A stretch of DNA of 64,000 nucleotides from Adineta steineri (taxonomy: Eukaryota; Rotifera; Eurotatoria; Adinetida; Adinetidae), in contig CAJNOI010000098.1 in NCBI GenBank assembly GCA_905250115.1, forward strand, positions 132,688 to 196,687, in the 5' to 3' direction. Made by a program: the position numbers and the translations under genes. Positions 46,660 through 57,164 of this stretch are shown piece by piece (position 1 is the first letter of the stretch; each line of letters starts with the position of its first letter). The notes under the pieces were generated by a model. That model saw only the letters and a list, made by a program, of their open reading frames with translations. It made no database searches and had not been told where the DNA came from.

Positions 46660-47109
46660 GCCGTTTCCGATGGTCGGAGTAATCGTCCTGGGTATGTCAC
46701 TTATGTATGGAAAAATCAACGAACGTGAAGGTGTTCTTCAAGACGACTATGAAACCAGCAGTAAATCAATATCTACTGATGAATTAGGGCCATGTGTGTT
46801 ATTTTTGGTAAATTTCACTTATCAAGGAAAACCTGTTTATTATTTAAGTCATTACGACTTCAAAGGAAGAAATCTTTCGAACTTGTCACAATTTGAACTT
46901 TTTATTTTAGATTTAAAAACGATCAATTGTACCAAAGGATTTTAATGGAAGAACTGGTATTCATGATTGTCGGTTGACTGTCGGAGGTAATGATAAAGAG
47001 AATTCGATTTTGATTTGTTTTACTTGTATCAACAATGTATCTATCGAACAACAATTTTTAAATCTGTTAATAAGGTGATGTCAAATGATGAAGAAGAGCA
47101 AAGTTAGTT
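46660..47109 (+). pseudogene. Unknown domain, tandem copy 2 (frame-disrupted)
   Basis: Best-preserved segment: SSKSISTDELGPCVLFLVNF, then TYQGKPVYYLSHYDFKG, LSNLSQFELFILDLKTI, and in another frame FNGRTGIHDCRLTVGG. The shared motifs with copy 1 (GPCV-FLVNF-YQ-KPV-YLSHYDF; LSQFE; FNG-TGI-DC-LTVGG) show common origin at the protein level, so the unit was once coding. The C-terminal acidic end is also shared (KVMSNDEEEQS). Function unknown. Confidence 0.42.
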
Positions 47110-47215
47110 CTTAGTAAATATTCTTGTGGAAAAAATATAAATCAAATTCAATTTTAGGTGCGCTTACCGATGATGAACTTGACTATCACCATCGAGCAGA
47201 TGTTCATTAGCAACA

Positions 47216-47377
47216 ATGAAAGTGAAACTACACTTAGTGCCACCAAGAGAATTACATTACTGTTGGAAAACAAATATACAAAAAATTAATCACTTTCAAC
47301 AGAAGGCAGAACCTAATGAAGATGAACGATTAAGTGATGTCTTATCATTTATTCCAGACAATGGTTTATTTATCTAG
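47216..47377 (+). CDS. Small open frame, perhaps last exon of the unknown-domain unit
   Basis: A 53-residue frame (MKVKLHLVPPRELHYCWKTN, later PNEDERLSDVLSFIPDNGLF) with coding-like composition directly after copy 2 and on the same strand. It could be a downstream exon of that unit rather than a gene. No similarity recognised. Confidence 0.25.
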   Translation: MKVKLHLVPPRELHYCWKTNIQKINHFQQKAEPNEDERLSDVLSFIPDNGLFI

Positions 47378-47439
47378 TCAGTTATTTGTTATCTTCTATC
47401 TTCGAAAATAAATGAAACGTTTTAATTATCTAATTCATA

Positions 47440-47777
47440 GTATTAAAATTGGAATTAATGGATTTGGTCTTCTTGGTCAGCATATACTTCGATGTGCACT
47501 TCAGAAAGGTATTCAAGTAGTCGCTTTTAATGGTTAGTATTAGATTCTCTTTATTTACATATTTTGCAAAATATATTTTTCTTTTTACATCCACTTATTT
47601 CTATTAATTATATGTCCAAATATGATCCAACAAATAGTAAAGTTAAAGGTAGCATTTCAAATGTTAATGGCAAACTTGTTGCTAGTGAACAACTAATCAA
47701 TGTCTTCATCGAGTAAATATTTGAAATATATAACTTTCAATATTTGATTTCATTTTTAGAAAAGAACCATCAAAACC
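47440..47777 (+). pseudogene. Glyceraldehyde-3-phosphate dehydrogenase 5' fragment
   Basis: Exon-like block 47440-47532 encodes IKIGINGFGLLGQHILRCAL then KGIQVVAFN, the NAD-binding Rossmann start of GAPDH (KVGINGFGRIGR... in functional enzymes; the Arg of GFGRIGR is Leu here). A second block 47589-47713 gives DPLISINYMSKYDPTN and VKGSISNVNGKLVASEQ, matching the D-P-F-I / YM-KYDSTHG-FKG region with a short deletion. Its acceptor reads AC instead of AG. A third block from 47760 opens with EKEPSKP, the VF-EKDPSKIPW region, and stops where the GT-rich inverted repeat begins. The catalytic domain (SCTTN) is absent. This is a truncated host gene copy. Confidence 0.72.
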
Positions 47778-47843
47778 ATCTTGAGGGTGTGGGTGTGGAT
47801 ATAAGTACCTTTTCACTATCCGTCAATCACACTCACACCCTGA
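47778..47843. repeat. GT-rich inverted repeat, telomere-like arms (copy h)
   Basis: Left arm ATCTTGAGGGTGTGGGTGTG followed by GAT (47778-47800), the most complete left arm in the window, with two TGTGG(G) units. Right arm CAATCACACTCACACCCTGA (47824-47843). It begins precisely where the GAPDH fragment ends. Confidence 0.75.
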
Positions 47844-47879
47844 TAGCGATACTGTTAATTATATGAATACATTTTTAAA

Positions 47880-48600
47880 TCATTGCGAAACTTTGAATCA
47901 TTTGATGATCAAGGTCATTCCATAATATTAGGATTAAAGTCAATTTCCGTATGTATTTTCATACAAATCGCTGTGTTTATATTAATAGTTATTTGGCGAA
48001 TAAAATCACGTTTATATACAGTGAATCATATTCTCATTTGTAATACTTTATTTTTATTCGATGGCCAATCTATTTTGTTTTAGTTAGAATAACAGATATA
48101 TTATATTCATTTATGATTCAAGCAATATCGATGTTTTGTCATATTCAAAACACATTATATTTTTATTATTAATAAATAGATTCTCGTATTCATTATTGTA
48201 TTATCTACTGTTGCAATTACATTATTGCCAGTTGAATATCCACTTCATATAGCGTATGGTTTCACTGATTGTTATGGTACTCCACTGATGATTATTATAA
48301 TGGTATATATATACGCGTATTTTAAACTATGAAAAAACGAAACGATATGCAACAACTATTACAAAATCGATTCATTCTCAAAAACGTGATCTTATTTGTT
48401 CTTCGAAATATATGTATTTTAATATTTGTTTAATAGGTGGAATTCCATATATACTAGCTTTATATATGTAGATGTCAGAATGTATTTTTTTGCAAGTTTA
48501 ATTATTGAATTAGATCGAGAACTTCGTCTTGTTATTAAAGTTATGATATGTCAAAAACACCGTGTGATTCTGATTCCATTGAATAGTGTACATGCTAAAT
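47880..48600 (+). pseudogene. GPCR-like gene remnant
   Basis: Broken plus-strand hydrophobic segments in the order of a class-A receptor: VCIFIQIAVFILIVIWRI then RLYTVNHILICNT (TM1-loop-TM2), ILVFIIVLSTVAITLLPVEY and YGFTDCYGTPLMIIIMVYIY (TM4-loop-TM5), then GGIPYILALYM (TM6) and FASLIIELDRELRLVIKVMI in shifted frames. Stops and frame changes separate them and TM3 is missing. It resembles the orphan receptors common in bdelloids. Confidence 0.42.
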
Positions 48601-48765
48601 AGACTGCTCAAAGAAATCTTCGAAGTTGTTCTTTTTCGATTTCGTTCTACATACAACATTGAAATGGTACTATAATACATTATAACGAAACATTGTTTTT
48701 CATTTCTGCTCTAAATATTATGTAGCGATGACTGTGTTCACTTCAAAAAAAAAACATTTCTCTTA

Positions 48766-48930
48766 TGAGAGAGAGAGATAATAATTATTGATACACGTAA
48801 TAAAAAAAAGAGAGAAAGATAGTGACGTAAGTGGTAGCTTATAAGAGAGAGATAATAATTATTGGTACATGTAATAAAAAAAAGAGAGGAAGATAGTGAT
48901 ATAAGTGTTAACTGATAAAAGAGAGATACA
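48766..48930. repeat. Tandem repeat, 74-bp unit, about 2.2 copies
   Basis: GAGAGATAATAATTATTGAT at 48773 and GAGAGATAATAATTATTGGT at 48847 are 74 bp apart. Both are followed by AC-TGTAATAAAAAAAAGAGAG and AAGATAGTGA-TAAGTG. A third partial copy starts near 48921. Low divergence suggests a recent duplication. It lies just upstream of the GMC oxidoreductase start. Confidence 0.8.
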
Positions 48931-48992
48931 TGTATTAATGCATTCATTTCATACATTTTTTCTTTGTTAGTGAACCTAGTCAATTGAGTTAG

Positions 48993-50669
48993 ATGAATCA
49001 TAATCGAAATGGAAAGATTTTTGTCAATTTTTTTATTCTTACAATATTATTTTATTCAGCAATAGCTGAAACATATAGTTTTTCAAATAATAACTTTGAT
49101 AAGAATCTTCATTGGCATAATACAAATTATAAAAAATGTTCAAGCCAATTTGGTAATAATTGTTATGATTATATCGTTGTTGGAGCTGGAACAGCTGGTA
49201 GTATTCTAGCAAGAAAACTTTCTGATAATCCAAGAAATAAAGTTTTATTAATTGAACAAGGTTATTGGTTATCATTAAATCCAGTCGTACAAAATGCATC
49301 ACAATGGCATTTAGTAAGATTAGATCCACTTATAGAACGTGGATATATTTCAACAGCACAAGTTGGATTTGGAAATCGTAGCATACCAGTACCAAGAGCA
49401 CAAGGTACTGGTGGTTGCAATAGTATGAATGCAATGGTATTTCTTCTTGGTAATCGCAAAGATTTTGATGAACGTTGGGGAAAAATTGATGGTTGGTCAT
49501 GGAATGATTTATCACCTTATTGGGATTCTATTCAAGAAACAATTTCACCTACACAATTAGATCCAAAACATCCGATTATGCATAAATTATTAAAAGGTGC
49601 AATCGAAATTGGTTATAAATACAATCCAAATCCAAATAATTTAAATTCTAAACAAGGACAAGGCGGTGTATCAGCAAGGATACTTATGGCTAAGCAAATA
49701 TCAAATAATTATGCAGAAAGAAGAAGTAGTTGGAATGCATATATTCAACCAATATTACCACGAAAAAATCTTGATATTCTGGTATTTACACAGGTTACAA
49801 AAATATTATTTAATAAAAATTTACAAGCAATTGGTATAACAACATATAATGTCGGTAAAAAAGAATATGTTCATTTTTATAGTCGAAAAGAAGTGATTCT
49901 ATCTGCTGGAGTATTTGATACACCAAAATTATTATTATTAAGTGGTATTGGTCCATGTAATGAATTGAATAAATATAAGATCAAATGTTTGGCTAATGTA
50001 CAAGGCGTTGGAAAGAATTTACAAGATCATACTTTTATAAAAATTTGGTCTGCACCGTTACGTGATCAAGAAACTCCATTACCAACGAATATATTTGGTA
50101 TGTGGGGTGCACTTGCTATTGAAGAAAATGGAGAATATTATCATGGTTTAGATGTAGGAGAAATAAATGGTAAGAAAATCATCCAGATATATGCTGAAAC
50201 ATTTCATTATAAATCTCGTGGAAGTATTACATTATTAGATAAGAATCCATTTTCAAAACCAGTTATTGATCCGAATTTGTTATCAAACTCTTATGATATA
50301 AATAAAACATTACATAGTATTAAAATTGCTCGAACATTTTTATCAACAAAAACAATAAGTGAATTAACAGAAGATTTCAATGAAATCAATACTCCTTTAT
50401 TTCATACGAATGATGAGAAGAAACTACTTGAATGGATACAACAAAATATTAAAAGTGATGCACATCCGTCGAGTACATGTACAATGGGAAATAGGTTTCA
50501 GGATGATAAAATGATTGTTGTAGATCGACGATTAAGAGTACGGCATACAAAAAAGTTAAGAATTGCTGACGCTTCAATTATTCCAAATTTAATATCTGGT
50601 AATCCAAATCAAATTACAATGATTATTGGATTGAAAGCAGCAGATATGATTTTAGAAGATAATAGTTGA
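48993..50669 (+). CDS. Secreted GMC oxidoreductase (glucose/choline dehydrogenase-like, FAD)
   Basis: A single exon of 558 residues. A hydrophobic signal segment (FVNFFILTILFYSAIA) precedes the mature protein. The FAD-binding dinucleotide motif is at about residues 60-80 (YIVVGAGTAGSILARKLSDN, then LLIEQG). GMC signature 1 is in QGTGGCNSMNAMVFLLGNRKDFDEW-like text at about 137-160, signature 2 in GVFDTPKLLLLSGIGP at about 306-321. The C-terminal active-site block is SDAHPSSTCTMGNRF with the conserved His, and the last helix is SGNPNQITMIIGLKAADMI, where Asn occupies the second catalytic position. The family oxidises primary or secondary alcohols (choline, glucose, glucosides); the substrate cannot be read from the sequence. 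Animal GMC enzymes of this kind are secreted or membrane-associated. No introns, an intact frame. Confidence 0.85.
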   Translation: MNHNRNGKIFVNFFILTILFYSAIAETYSFSNNNFDKNLHWHNTNYKKCSSQFGNNCYDYIVVGAGTAGSILARKLSDNPRNKVLLIEQGYWLSLNPVVQNASQWHLVRLDPLIERGYISTAQVGFGNRSIPVPRAQGTGGCNSMNAMVFLLGNRKDFDERWGKIDGWSWNDLSPYWDSIQETISPTQLDPKHPIMHKLLKGAIEIGYKYNPNPNNLNSKQGQGGVSARILMAKQISNNYAERRSSWNAYIQPILPRKNLDILVFTQVTKILFNKNLQAIGITTYNVGKKEYVHFYSRKEVILSAGVFDTPKLLLLSGIGPCNELNKYKIKCLANVQGVGKNLQDHTFIKIWSAPLRDQETPLPTNIFGMWGALAIEENGEYYHGLDVGEINGKKIIQIYAETFHYKSRGSITLLDKNPFSKPVIDPNLLSNSYDINKTLHSIKIARTFLSTKTISELTEDFNEINTPLFHTNDEKKLLEWIQQNIKSDAHPSSTCTMGNRFQDDKMIVVDRRLRVRHTKKLRIADASIIPNLISGNPNQITMIIGLKAADMILEDNS

Positions 50670-51992
50670 TATTTTTCTTGTATATAAAATTCGTGATGAA
50701 ATTGTTTCTGTTTTCACTGTATTTCTAATTAGTTATTGTGAATAATAAATAAATAATACTATTAAGTTGCGATAGAATATACAGAAAAACTGTCTAACTA
50801 TTTCATATAAAATAATTGAATCAATAAGATGTTTGCTTGCACAGTTGCATAGCTATTTTCTTGTTTTATTTCTCATCGTTCATAATAAATGATGATGATA
50901 ATCGAGAATATCAAACATGTATGAACTATTTTTTACGTCAGACTATTTATCTTGCGGTTGATTGTCATTCATCATGTTTATCATATGAAATCAATGTTCG
51001 GAAATCACATCAGATAATTTTCCATTTTTAATCAAACTAATTATTTATGATTATACACTTTACTCACTTCAACTGGGTCTTTGTTCGATTAGAAAATCCT
51101 GAATTCGATATTATATTAAAATCAATATCTATTCTTAATCGATAAAATTTTCTTATGGAATGAATCATATCAAACGTATAATAATTGAAGAAGTTTTAAT
51201 TTTATATGGTTTATCGATTCTAAATAAAAATCTTATTTAAACATATTGATATTGATTACTATTCTCTTACAATCAACATATATTACAAAAAGAAATGCAT
51301 GTTTTAATCAAATTAAATTGAATAAAATTCCTAAATAATACAAGATTTGTGTTTTTATTAAACATAATTCATGCTAGATTTGCTTTAATACCACTTGAAA
51401 ATACAATATTATCGACTGTACTCATTTTAAGTTTTGCTATGAGGTAACTGCCTGAAATTGTCGATAATTTCTACGTAATTATCTAGAACAAGGAAATAAT
51501 ATTTTAAATACACAAGAAAATAAATAAACAGCGCGAAAAAAGAAACGATTTGAATGATGAGAAGAACTTTACTCTCAGTGATATTTATATTCTACTAGTC
51601 AACACGTGTGCAGCGCGATTTCATCAATATTAAAACAGATCTATCGATTGTTTTTATCTTACTATAAATAGATGTAGGACGAAGAACGAAAAAATTGAAA
51701 AGCATGATATATTAATGATAAATACAATTATTTCATCGTTTTCATTCAAGGTAAGTAGCGTTGTTATTAGCATACATTTATAACCTAATAGAGAAAAAAG
51801 AATATTCATGCATCAATAATCACTATAATATCATAAAAAAACATTCATTTTGTATTTTATTTTATCTACGATATTGGTTAACTATAGTTATTGAAAGAAA
51901 TAACAGTTCTCTAACTTTGCTAAAAGTCATCATAGATAGTTCGATTCTTTTATTTTCAAATATCAAAATATATATTTATCAAGTTTAAAACA
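50670..51992. other. Intergenic, no gene seen
   Basis: AT-rich spacer of 1.3 kb. Short frames at 50837-51031 and 51761-51988 show no recognisable features. The last 200-300 bp probably include the promoter of the ART fusion gene. Confidence 0.4.
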
Positions 51993-54900
51993 ATGTTAAA
52001 GCAAAATAACCATGAACAAACTGAATTGCCATTCAATCCACGGAACAAAGGAGATATGAAGTTAAATGAAGACGATACTTGTGAACGTATACAAATGGTA
52101 GGAGTTGCAAGACGTTCGATCGATGTTGTGGATAAACCGATAATGAGAAATGAGAATCTGGTAGAAAATGTTATGCAAAAATTCTTTTTAACGGATTTGA
52201 ACATACTTGACAACGGCAAAAATGAAAGCAATCCGCTTAAAGGATATGCTAATACGCCTATATTACCACTTTCAAAAGCATGTGCTCCATTACAGAAACA
52301 TCTTCATAATTTATCATACTATGTTGATATGGCACTGGAAGATACACCCGAACAACCGCTAGATGGACTGACCATTGATGAAAGTGCTGCAATTCGTCTT
52401 TATACAATTGAATGGGATGCGCCACATCATAGTCTTTACTCAATGCTTAATTTTCATCTAAAAACAACTAATCGTCAAGAGCTTTTACCGTATTTCAAGT
52501 ATTTGAAATTATTTATAAGTGCTCTAACTAAATTACAATGTGTTCCATCATTGACTGTCTGGCGAGGTGTTACAAAGAATTTGACTGAAGATTTTCCATT
52601 AGGTAGTAGAGTAACATGGTGGGCATTTTCATCGTGTACAACTGAAATGACTGTACTAGAAAACAATATGTATTTGGGTCGTGAAGGTGATCGAACACTC
52701 TTCTCAGTCGAAGCTATCAATGGTCGTTCAATACGTGATCATTCACATTTCGTTACTGAAGATGAAATTCTTCTTCTTCCTGGTACACATATGGTAGTTC
52801 AATCACAACTCAGTCCAGCACCAAACCTTTATATCATTCATTTGAAACAAATTAAACCTGATGAAGAATTATTAGAATTACCATTTGAAGGTATATTTTT
52901 AAAACTACTCAATTGCTTTTTCTATATATATTACTTCAATAATTTTGATTATTTTAGGTGCACATATTTTTCCAAAAGAGATGTAAGTCTATTGCGATAT
53001 ATTGTTTTCAAATCATATGTAGAATATAACTTTGTCTATTATTTATAAGGCATCCTTGGTATTGGAAGAAGAGATTTTCAATTCCAATGATCTTTTTAAT
53101 AATTTTAATTATTACGGGTGTTATTATTGGTGCTGTTCTAGGAACACGAAAGAGTTTTATTCCGAATGGTACGATTTTTTTTAGATTTTTGTTATTGTCA
53201 AAATGTAGAGAATAAGTCATTTCTTAATTTGTTGAGTTTATGATATCTATCTTAATGATACAACATATTTAATGAGTATTGTTATTTTAGTGCTACCATG
53301 TACTAATCCGTTCGAATCATTTGGTTCTATCAATGCTGGAGAATATCCGAGTTCTATCGTATTGGCTCACTTTACAAACGATACTTATCTTGATGCTGCA
53401 ATAACAGTTGCCAATGAGAGTAGTGTCATTATCTATTTAGGTGATCCGACAAATATTCTTCATAGTTCAAAGATTATTACTGGTGAACAACCTGTGTCTA
53501 TTATCACCACCGATTTCAATAATGATACAAGAAAAGATCTAGCAATCGTCAATAGTGGTGACAACACCATCATTGTAGCTCTAGGAATAGGCAATGGGCT
53601 TTTTCAAAGTAAAAACACTTATTCAGTAGGCAGCTCGCCATCTAGTATTCTATCAGATGATTTTAATAATGATAATAAATTGGATTTAATCGTAGTAAGT
53701 CAAGATAGTAATACCGTTAACGTACTACTTGGTGATGGACTGGGAAACTTTATAGTTTCGAGTAATAATTCAGTTGGCTATTATCCATCTTTTGCGATTT
53801 CAGCTGATTTTAATAATGATAGTAAATTAGATTTGGCAGTTACTAATTCATTTGATAATACCATCAGTGTCCTTCTGGGTTATGGCAATGGTAGTTTTCT
53901 AAATCACATGACATATGCTACTGGCTTGTATCCAACATTTCTGATTTCGGACGATTTTAATAATGATAATATTTTAGATATAGCAGTAACCAATAATAAG
54001 AACAATACGATTAGTATCCTCCTCGGTATAGGAAATGGAAGTTTTTATAGTCAATACACATATACAACGGGTTCCTCTCCGATTTGCTTAAGATCCGCTG
54101 ATTTCAATAAAGATAACAACATAGATTTAGCAATAATTAATAGTGACGATAACAACATTATTATATTTTTTGGCTATGGTAATGGAACTTTTGCAGAAGA
54201 AGCCACATATGCAACTGGTAATTATCCAGTTTATTTGGTATTTGGTGATTATAATAATGATAGTAATATAGATTTAGTAGTAGTTAATAATGGGGCCGCT
54301 ACTATTAGTCTGTTTACTGGTCGAGCAAATGGTACTTTTGTATTTGTGCAATCGTATGGTACCGGTAACTCGCCAATATCTCTCACTGTCGCAGACTTCG
54401 ATAGTAACGGCATATTAGATTTTGCAGTGGTGGAACAAACTGACAATACTGTTAGTGTTTTACTTGGTAAAGGGAGTGGCGTTTTCCAGATTGCGCTTAA
54501 TTATACTGTTGGAAAAAATCCATCGTTTATAATCTCTTCTGATTTTGATAATGACAATAATCAAGATTTAATCATTGCCAATTCTGATGCAGATAGCGTT
54601 AGTGTGCTTTACGGAAATGGTGATGGTTTTTTTCATCCTCCTCTAAGTGTTACAGTTGGTAGTTTACCATCTTCCTTGACATCGATTGATCTTAATAAAG
54701 ATGGATACATAGATTTGGTAGTTGTCAATAATGGCGAAAATAATATTCGTATACTTCTTAATGATGGTAATAAAACTTTCTATATATACTCTAATTACTC
54801 AGTTGGGAAGTCGCCGTCTTCGATCGCATCAGCTGACTTTAATAGAGATGGAAATATTGATTTGGCCGTGACCAGTAAAGATGATGATATTGTCAGTGTG

Positions 54901-55365
54901 CTATTTAATCGTGGTAACGGTAGTTTTTATACTTCAGCTAACTATACAGTTGGTAAATCACCCTCTTGTGTTATATGCGCTGATGTAAATAAAGATACAT
55001 ATGGAGATTTAATAGTGGCTAATTACGGTCAAAATACAATTAGCGTTTTATTCAATAATGGAGCTGGAATTTTTTACAATATAAGTACTTTCATAGTAGG
55101 TAGATATCCGACTTCTCTAGTAGCCGTTGATTTCAATAATGATGAATATTTGGATTTGGCAGTTGCTAATAGTGGTAGTAACAGCGTAAGTGTACTGTTA
55201 GGCATTAGTAATGGCACTTTTCACTCTCAAATTAAATATACTCCTGGTATATTTCCTACTTCGATTGCATCTGGTGATTTAAATAATGATCAGAAACCAG
55301 ATCTCATTGTAACAAATGGTAAATCGAACGATGCATATATTTTTCTGAATAACTGTCCGAAATAA
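51993..55365 (+). CDS. Membrane protein: cytosolic ADP-ribosyltransferase-like domain, TM helix, 14 FG-GAP repeats
   Basis: Four exons, 51993-52890, 52958-52982 (25 nt), 53050-53168 and 53291-55365, join in frame to 1038 residues. Introns are 67, 67 and 122 nt, phases 1, 2, 1. Residues about 60-300 resemble arginine-specific mono-ADP-ribosyltransferases (R-S-E type): SLTVWRGVTKNL (R), WWAFSSCTTEMTV (S-S-x-T) and VTEDEILLLPGTHM (E-x-E), with YTIEWDAPHHSLYSMLNFHL upstream as the usual helix pair. A basic helix start and membrane segment (FSIPMIFLIILIITGVIIGAVLG) follow at about 325-347. Fourteen repeats of about 48 residues, each with a P/G turn (SVGSSPSS, TVGKSPSC) and a D-x-N-x-D-like loop (DFNNDNKLDLIV), fill the rest. 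Fourteen would make two seven-bladed propellers. No signal peptide, so type II: the ART side is cytosolic. It could modify host proteins in response to an extracellular ligand; that is inference. Confidence 0.82.
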
Positions 55366-55644
55366 TAAAACATCTTTTTTGCTTGTTCATGTATATAAAC
55401 TCTTAAAGTATTATTTATACTGTTTTTCATTTTATAACTATAACGTTTCTCCATATATTAAATCTATATTATTATTGTAAAATGAATTACTCTTCGATAT
55501 GTTATTATGTCGAGATTTATTGTAAGAGAAAATATGAATTTAAAGAAATTGACACATTTATGATGATTTGTAAAAATGTGAATATATATAAGTATAGATA
55601 AAAAAAAGTGAAAAGAAGATTAAAATAAGAGTAGTTTTTTGCTT

Positions 55645-56613
55645 TTAACGAGCCGTTATGTAATTCCAAAGTGATTGAATATTTGAGTCAAACACAGGTC
55701 CGTTTATTGTATTCGGTGCTAAAGAATAGGTAAAACTATTCACTGAATAAGTTACTCCAATTCCAGTTGATTCATCGAACTGTTGTAACCATGGACCACC
55801 TGAACAACCACCTGTCATATAACAATTAGATAAACCTTGTCCAGCGTAACCATTCGTTGTGTATTTAGAGACACCTGGTATGCCGGTACAAACCTGGAGA
55901 ATTTCTCCTTGATCAAGATTAAGTGGATATCCGAAAGAGTAAGTTGGTTGATTTCGAGGATAATTAAAACCTACTGATTGACTTCCAGTAAGTTCTGTAA
56001 TATGTCTTCCATTGAGCAATGACAAAGCAACAAATCCTACGTCGTTATTATAGTTTGGACTTGATTGAGTCCACGAAGTCAAAGCTGCTACTTCTCGAGC
56101 AGGCCATTTACCATAAGGAGCAGTGCCATTATAATAGGCTGGTACAAAAATCCAATTACAATTAGTTAACCATTGTAATGTACTGGTATCATACACACAA
56201 TGACCGGCAGTCACAATAACATCACCACTAGTCGATGCTACCACACTCGCAGAACAATAGCTCATAATATTGACACTACATGACCAAAATACTCGGCCAG
56301 TAGTAGCTACGTAACGACCACGAACATTGAGAGCTCTTCCTAGTGGACTGGTAGCAGCAGGAGTTCGACCAAGAATTGTAGCTTGCGGACCATTATTCGA
56401 GATCGAAAAGGATCGACTAGTATTTTTACCATTGGGCGGTAAAATAACAACGGGTTCTTTGGCTGCTTTCATTCTTTCTGGTGTCCAGAAATCGACAGAC
56501 ATTGATCGTGAACGTATTACTACTGCACTGTTAATACTGACATTTGTATTAAATTCATCTTGAGCCATTAAAACACCAATAGAGAGAAATAAGTACGTGA
56601 TAAGAAAATTCAT
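55645..56613 (-). CDS. Secreted V8-like (S1B) trypsin-fold serine protease
   Basis: A single exon of 322 residues. A signal peptide (MNFLITYLFLSIGVLMA) is followed by a propeptide-like region (about 18-95). The catalytic triad is complete: His in DVIVTAGHCVYD (about 138), Asp in NYNNDVGFVAL (about 189), and Ser in YMTGGCSGGPWLQQ (about 274). The short spacing, the GCSGGP motif and few Cys are typical of V8/glutamyl-endopeptidase-like enzymes of bacteria and fungi rather than chymotrypsin-like animal proteases. C-terminal NTINGPVFDSNIQSLWNYI is the usual last helix. Secreted digestive or matrix-processing activity is plausible. The gene is less AT-rich than its surroundings and intronless, so acquisition by transfer is possible. 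Confidence 0.82.
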   Translation of the reverse strand: MNFLITYLFLSIGVLMAQDEFNTNVSINSAVVIRSRSMSVDFWTPERMKAAKEPVVILPPNGKNTSRSFSISNNGPQATILGRTPAATSPLGRALNVRGRYVATTGRVFWSCSVNIMSYCSASVVASTSGDVIVTAGHCVYDTSTLQWLTNCNWIFVPAYYNGTAPYGKWPAREVAALTSWTQSSPNYNNDVGFVALSLLNGRHITELTGSQSVGFNYPRNQPTYSFGYPLNLDQGEILQVCTGIPGVSKYTTNGYAGQGLSNCYMTGGCSGGPWLQQFDESTGIGVTYSVNSFTYSLAPNTINGPVFDSNIQSLWNYITAR

Positions 56614-57164
56614 GATTTTTAATGTTATTTTGATTTATGTTGTACATTATGATAGAACAGTGATATTTATAGGAATAAATTAGAAAACATATATTATTTT
56701 CAATCGTAATAGATTTATTATCATAATGACGTTACTCAATTGATATTGTCGTTGTTCCCCAAGGAAGTAAAAATCAGATACTGCCATAATAATATTGATA
56801 TATGTTTACTTCCTTACTCCTACTTTTTTTTATTTCTTTCTATTGATGGAAGAAAATTACTTGACGTCATTCGCTTCATTTTCTATAATGATTCATCAGC
56901 ACCGATTTTATTACAATTTTGTCATAAAAATATTTACATTACTTTGAAACTTATTCCACGTACTTTTCAAAATTGCTATAATTATACTCTATTCAGAATT
57001 ATATAAAAGGCGCAGAAGGCAAAGAACAAAAACAGAAAGGAAGTCCATTCTAGAGTGTGTAGGTGTGTATATATGAGTATAACAGAAGAAGCCATATACG
57101 CGCACCCATTCATCCGCCCTATTCAATCTAAACCAACGGTACACATACAAGATCGATTGAAACT
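56614..57164. other. Intergenic; promoter side of the protease gene
   Basis: AT-rich. An 88-codon frame at 56740-57006 has no recognisable domain. Near 57049-57120 a GT-rich stretch (GAGTGTGTAGGTGTGTATAT) and a later C-rich one form a weak relative of the dispersed inverted repeats. Confidence 0.35.

Noticed and set aside
56740-57006. 88-codon frame upstream of the protease
   Set aside because: No recognisable motif, antisense to the promoter side of the protease, not conserved-looking.
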